From Phenylobacterium sp. (GTDB taxonomy: Bacteria > Pseudomonadota > Alphaproteobacteria > Caulobacterales > Caulobacteraceae): a stretch of DNA of 64,000 bases. Below are positions 61,366 through 64,000 of the stretch, piece after piece; the first letter of the stretch is position 1; the number at the start of each line of letters is the position of its first letter. The DNA is taken from assembly GCF_016793225.1 (NCBI RefSeq), contig NZ_JAEUMN010000143.1, positions 1 through 64,000 on the forward strand, read 5' to 3'. The notes under the pieces are model-generated. The model was not told where the DNA came from and made no database searches. It saw only the letters and a list, made by a program, of their open reading frames with translations. Position numbers and translations under genes: made by a program.

Positions 61366-61389
61366 ATCGTCCCCGGAGCCCGCGTGGGC

Positions 61390-61418
61390 CCGGCCGGCCG
61401 CGTAGCGCGGCCGGCCGG
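61390..61418. repeat. Perfect 13-bp-stem hairpin between TonB and isomerase genes
   Basis: CCGGCCGGCCGCG (61390-61402), loop TAG, CGCGGCCGGCCGG (61406-61418). It lies in the 61-bp gap between the receptor stop (61427) and the DsbA-type gene start (61365). There is no T run on the minus strand, so it is more likely an mRNA stability or attenuation element than a strong terminator. Confidence 0.6.
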
Positions 61419-61426
61419 AAGCCGCC

Positions 61427-63748
61427 TCAGAACTTCACCGTGGCTTCGATGCCGTAGGTGCGCGGCGGGGCGTACCAGCCGACGAAGCCTTGCGCCTGGG
61501 CCGTGCCGCCCGCCGAGATGAAGGCGTTGAGCGGCTGGAGCGTGGCCTGCGCGAAGTAGTCGCGGTCGAAGATGTTCTTGCCGTAGGCCGAGATGCGCCA
61601 GTTGCCCTTCTCGGGCGTCAGGCCCACGCGCAGGCCGACCAGCGTCACCGAGTCTTGCAGGCCGCGCGGGTCCAGCAGCGGCTCGAGGAACTTCGAGCTG
61701 GTGTAGCTGACGTCGGCGTTGACGAAGATCTCGAGGCCCGTGCCCGCCAGCGGCCGCTGGTACTGGCCGGCGAGACTCCAGGTCCACTTCGGACTGTGGG
61801 ACGGGGTCTTGCCGTTGTAGTTGCAGGTCCCCGGCGAGGTCCCGTTGGCCGGCTGGCCGGCGTAGCACTGGCCCGCCGTGTAGTCGGTGAACTCGGCGTC
61901 CATGTAGCCGAGGGAGCCCTTGATCGTGAGCTCGCGGATCGGCCGGAACTCGGCGTCGGCCTCGACGCCCTGCACCCGACGGTCGCCGGCGTTGGCCACG
62001 ATGAAACCGGATCCGGTGAGCGGGTTCAGGATCGAGTCCTGGAAGTCCTTCAGCTTCATCCGGTAGGCGTCGACGTTCAGCACCAGCCGGTTGTCGAGCA
62101 GCAGCGACTTCATGCCGACCTCGATGGTCTCGGAGTTCTCGGCGTCGAACTCGACCGGCACGCCCACGGCCGACGAGCGGGCGTTGTAGCCGCCCGTCTT
62201 ATAGCCCGTGGCGGCCAGGGCGTAGAGCATCACGTCGGGGGTCACGTCGTACTGGACGGTCGCCGACCAGGTGATCTTGTCCTCGTTGCGCTTGACCTTG
62301 CCCAGGTGGTTGACCGGGAAGACCGTTCGCGCCGCCGGGGACGCCGTCGGGTTCACGTCGCCGTCGAGGAAGGCGTTCTTCTTGTCGTACGAGTACCGCA
62401 GGCCGCCGACGAGCCGGAAGCTGTCGGTGACGTTGAAGGTCGCCTGGCCGAACAGCGCCCAGCTCTGGGTGTCCTGGGTGTAGTAGAAGATGCCGGTGTC
62501 GCCGGGCGTGAACCGGCGGGCGGGCGGGAGCACGCGGTTGGCGTGCAGGCCCAGCACCGTGCGTGAGGTGTAGGTCAGGGTCTCGGAGAACAGGTACACG
62601 CCCGCGAGGTACGACACGCGCTGGTCCGCCGGCGAGGCGATCCGCAGCTCCTCGGAATAGCCTTCGGCCCGGAGGCGCTGAGAGCCGGTGGCGGTGTTCT
62701 GCGGCAGGCCGTCGGCCGCCAGCGAGACGATCTTGTCCTCATAGCCGTTGAAGGCGGTGATCGAGGTCAGGGTATGCCCGCCGGGCAGGTCGATGTCGAA
62801 GGTCGCCGAGACGCCGTAGACGTCGGTGTTGTTGTCGCCCTCGACGTCGTCGTCGACCACGTGGTCGCGGTCGTTGAAGTTGCGGAACGGGCGGCCCACC
62901 GCCTGCGCGGCGGTCAGGAAGCCCGGGGTCGCGATGCCGGTGGGCGTGGAGGCCGCCAGGGTCTCGGGCGTGCAGCAGTTGGCCTCGAGCCGGGCGTAGT
63001 AGCCGATGAAGTTGCCGGTGATGCCGTCGCGGGGCTGCCACTTCAGGCGGCCTCGCACGCCCCACTGCTCGCTGCCGTTGACGTCATCGCCGTCGAAGAG
63101 GTTCGTTTCGTAGCCGTCGCGATCGCTGACCCAGAAGGACAGCCGGCCCGCCAGGCTCTCGGTGAGCCCGCCGCCCACGTAGCCGCTCAGTCCCCGGTCC
63201 TCGTAGTTGCCGGCCCGCGCCGTAAGCTGCGCTTCGAAGGTCTGGGTCGGCTCGCGCGAGGTGATGTTGATCGCGCCCACGGGGGTGTTGCGGCCGTACA
63301 GCGTGCCCTGGGGACCGCGCAGGACTTCCACGGTCGAGATGTCCTGGAGGTTCCCCTGAATGGGCCCCGCCGCCAGGATGTAGACGCCGTCGATGAAGAT
63401 GCCGACGGACGACTCGATGCCGGGGTTGGTGCCCGACGTCCCGATGCCGCGCACGAAGACGGTGGTGTTGCGGTTGTTGTTCGACTGCGAGATCGAAACG
63501 GAAGGAATGAAGCGGGCCAGTTCGGTGACGTTCGCGACGCCCGTCTTCTCCAGGAACTCGCCGCTCACGGCGGTCACCGACATCGGGACGTCCTGGATGT
63601 TCTCGGCGCGCTTGTTGGCGGTGACGATCAGCGTCTCCACTTCGGCGACCCCGCTGGCGGTCTGCGCCAGCGCCGAGGACGCCGCGCCCGCCACCAGCGC
63701 GAACGCCGTGGTGACGAGCAGTTTCGAAGCAAGGCTGCGCCTCGGCAT
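61427..63748 (-). CDS. TonB-dependent receptor (module B)
   Basis: 773 residues: signal peptide (MPRRSLASKLLVTTAFALVA), plug domain VTANKRAENIQDVPMSVTAV, FVRGIGTSGTNPGIESSVGI, EVLRGPQGTLYGRNTPVGAI and a large barrel ending in Phe (EATVKF). Two Cys pairs (EANCCTPETL, GQCYAGQP) may form loop disulfides. Outer-membrane importer for the module B substrate. Operators B5 and B6 lie 48 and 147 bp upstream. Head gene of the minus-strand part of module B. Confidence 0.93.
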   Translation of the reverse strand: MPRRSLASKLLVTTAFALVAGAASSALAQTASGVAEVETLIVTANKRAENIQDVPMSVTAVSGEFLEKTGVANVTELARFIPSVSISQSNNNRNTTVFVRGIGTSGTNPGIESSVGIFIDGVYILAAGPIQGNLQDISTVEVLRGPQGTLYGRNTPVGAINITSREPTQTFEAQLTARAGNYEDRGLSGYVGGGLTESLAGRLSFWVSDRDGYETNLFDGDDVNGSEQWGVRGRLKWQPRDGITGNFIGYYARLEANCCTPETLAASTPTGIATPGFLTAAQAVGRPFRNFNDRDHVVDDDVEGDNNTDVYGVSATFDIDLPGGHTLTSITAFNGYEDKIVSLAADGLPQNTATGSQRLRAEGYSEELRIASPADQRVSYLAGVYLFSETLTYTSRTVLGLHANRVLPPARRFTPGDTGIFYYTQDTQSWALFGQATFNVTDSFRLVGGLRYSYDKKNAFLDGDVNPTASPAARTVFPVNHLGKVKRNEDKITWSATVQYDVTPDVMLYALAATGYKTGGYNARSSAVGVPVEFDAENSETIEVGMKSLLLDNRLVLNVDAYRMKLKDFQDSILNPLTGSGFIVANAGDRRVQGVEADAEFRPIRELTIKGSLGYMDAEFTDYTAGQCYAGQPANGTSPGTCNYNGKTPSHSPKWTWSLAGQYQRPLAGTGLEIFVNADVSYTSSKFLEPLLDPRGLQDSVTLVGLRVGLTPEKGNWRISAYGKNIFDRDYFAQATLQPLNAFISAGGTAQAQGFVGWYAPPRTYGIEATVKF

Positions 63749-63795
63749 GTCAGATCCTCCCCGATTGAAACGTCGTTTTCTTGTTGGCGGATTGT

Positions 63796-63813
63796 GAATG
63801 TGAATTCCGGTTC
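63796..63813. promoter_or_regulatory. Module B operator, site B5
   Basis: GAATGTGAATTCCGGTTC (63796-63813), with a perfect right arm TTCCGGTTC. It lies 48 bp before the TonB receptor start (63748). Confidence 0.75.
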
Positions 63814-63894
63814 AAGTCAACCCGGACCGGCGCCTGGACTGCCCGCGGGTGTCGGGCGAGCCAAACGCCACCCCGCCTGACGCAAGGAAAGGAT

Positions 63895-63912
63895 GAACCG
63901 GAATTACGCTTC
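63895..63912. promoter_or_regulatory. Module B operator, site B6
   Basis: GAACCGGAATTACGCTTC (63895-63912), 16 of 18 matches, perfect left arm. It overlaps the stop of the partial gene at the right edge. Confidence 0.7.
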
Positions 63913-64000
63913 CGTAAAGCGGGCGGAGCGGCGTTCCGGCGGCGCAGTCACGCCGATGCAGGCCGCCAGCATCCGCGTCAGCCGGTCGATCACGAACGGT
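63904..64000 (-). CDS. C-terminus of a partial protein at the right edge, possibly a TetR regulator
   Basis: Only the last 31 residues are visible (F-V-I-D-R-L-T-R-M-L to R-F-T-E-A), with TAA at 63904-63906. The helical FVIDRLTRMLAACIG wording resembles the C-terminal end of TetR proteins. If correct, a second regulator lies beside the module B TonB receptor. The start is outside the window. Confidence 0.4.
   Translation of the reverse strand, partial: PFVIDRLTRMLAACIGVTAPPERRSARFTEA

Noticed and set aside
1-64000. tRNA or rRNA genes, CRISPR arrays, insertion sequences
   Set aside because: I scanned for tRNA-like loops, rRNA motifs, regularly spaced repeats and transposase motifs and saw none that hold up.

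Overview
The window is GC-rich DNA from an alphaproteobacterium, most probably a Caulobacteraceae member close to Phenylobacterium or Caulobacter. I infer this from three PEPxxWA-CTERM proteins, two TonB-dependent receptors, several long glutathione-transferase-like proteins, a full CtrA-type site (TTAA-N7-TTAA) in front of a DUF1134/EipA gene, an alphaproteobacterial SOS-type box (GTTC-N7-GTTC), and frequent GTG/TTG starts. I see no rRNA, tRNA, CRISPR array, transposase or phage module.

Layout. 0-12 kb: small envelope genes (DUF2784, entericidin-like, DUF983), a CYP153-like P450, a rhodanese, a PEPxxWA-CTERM protein, a D-aminoacylase-like amidohydrolase, an SDR, a PLD-domain protein, a lipoprotein methyltransferase and a glycosyltransferase. 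12-16 kb: the ligase-associated DNA repair pair (DEXH helicase and PdeM-like nuclease). 16-21 kb: an exported amidohydrolase, two members of a four-member unnamed secreted family (conserved GDSxxWWEGxT and YACHEGNYA blocks; the other two start at 519 and 5093) and a thioredoxin-fold protein. 22-26.6 kb: housekeeping rpmI-rplT, then pheS-ASCH-pheT with 4-bp stop/start overlaps. 26.6-33.2 kb: a coiled-coil lipoprotein, a PEPxxWA-CTERM protein, a VOC protein, EipA, LepA and a small Cys-containing protein behind an SOS-like box.

33.5-49.7 kb is catabolic module A: TonB receptor, MFS transporter, acyl-CoA ligase, two-domain CoA transferase, enoyl-CoA hydratase, SDR, TauD-type and phytanoyl-type dioxygenases, class II aldolase, Zn-alcohol dehydrogenase, cupin, PF10118 protein, alpha/beta hydrolase and a TetR regulator. 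Each divergent promoter region carries an 18-bp palindrome, consensus ACTRAACANTTGNTCAGT (four sites).

51.8-64 kb is catabolic module B: DUF1330-like protein, sulfatase, haloalkane-dehalogenase-like hydrolase, three long GST-like proteins, a DsbA/HCCA-isomerase-like protein, an MFS transporter, a TetR regulator and a TonB receptor. It has its own palindrome, consensus GAACCGGAATTCCGGTTC (five good sites and one weak one). The two modules share the same plan (TonB receptor, spinster-like MFS, TetR, dedicated operator) but use different chemistry, CoA thioesters in A and glutathione/sulfatase/dehalogenase in B. Module B is the best candidate for an undescribed degradative system. A response regulator and a fatty acid desaturase lie between them.
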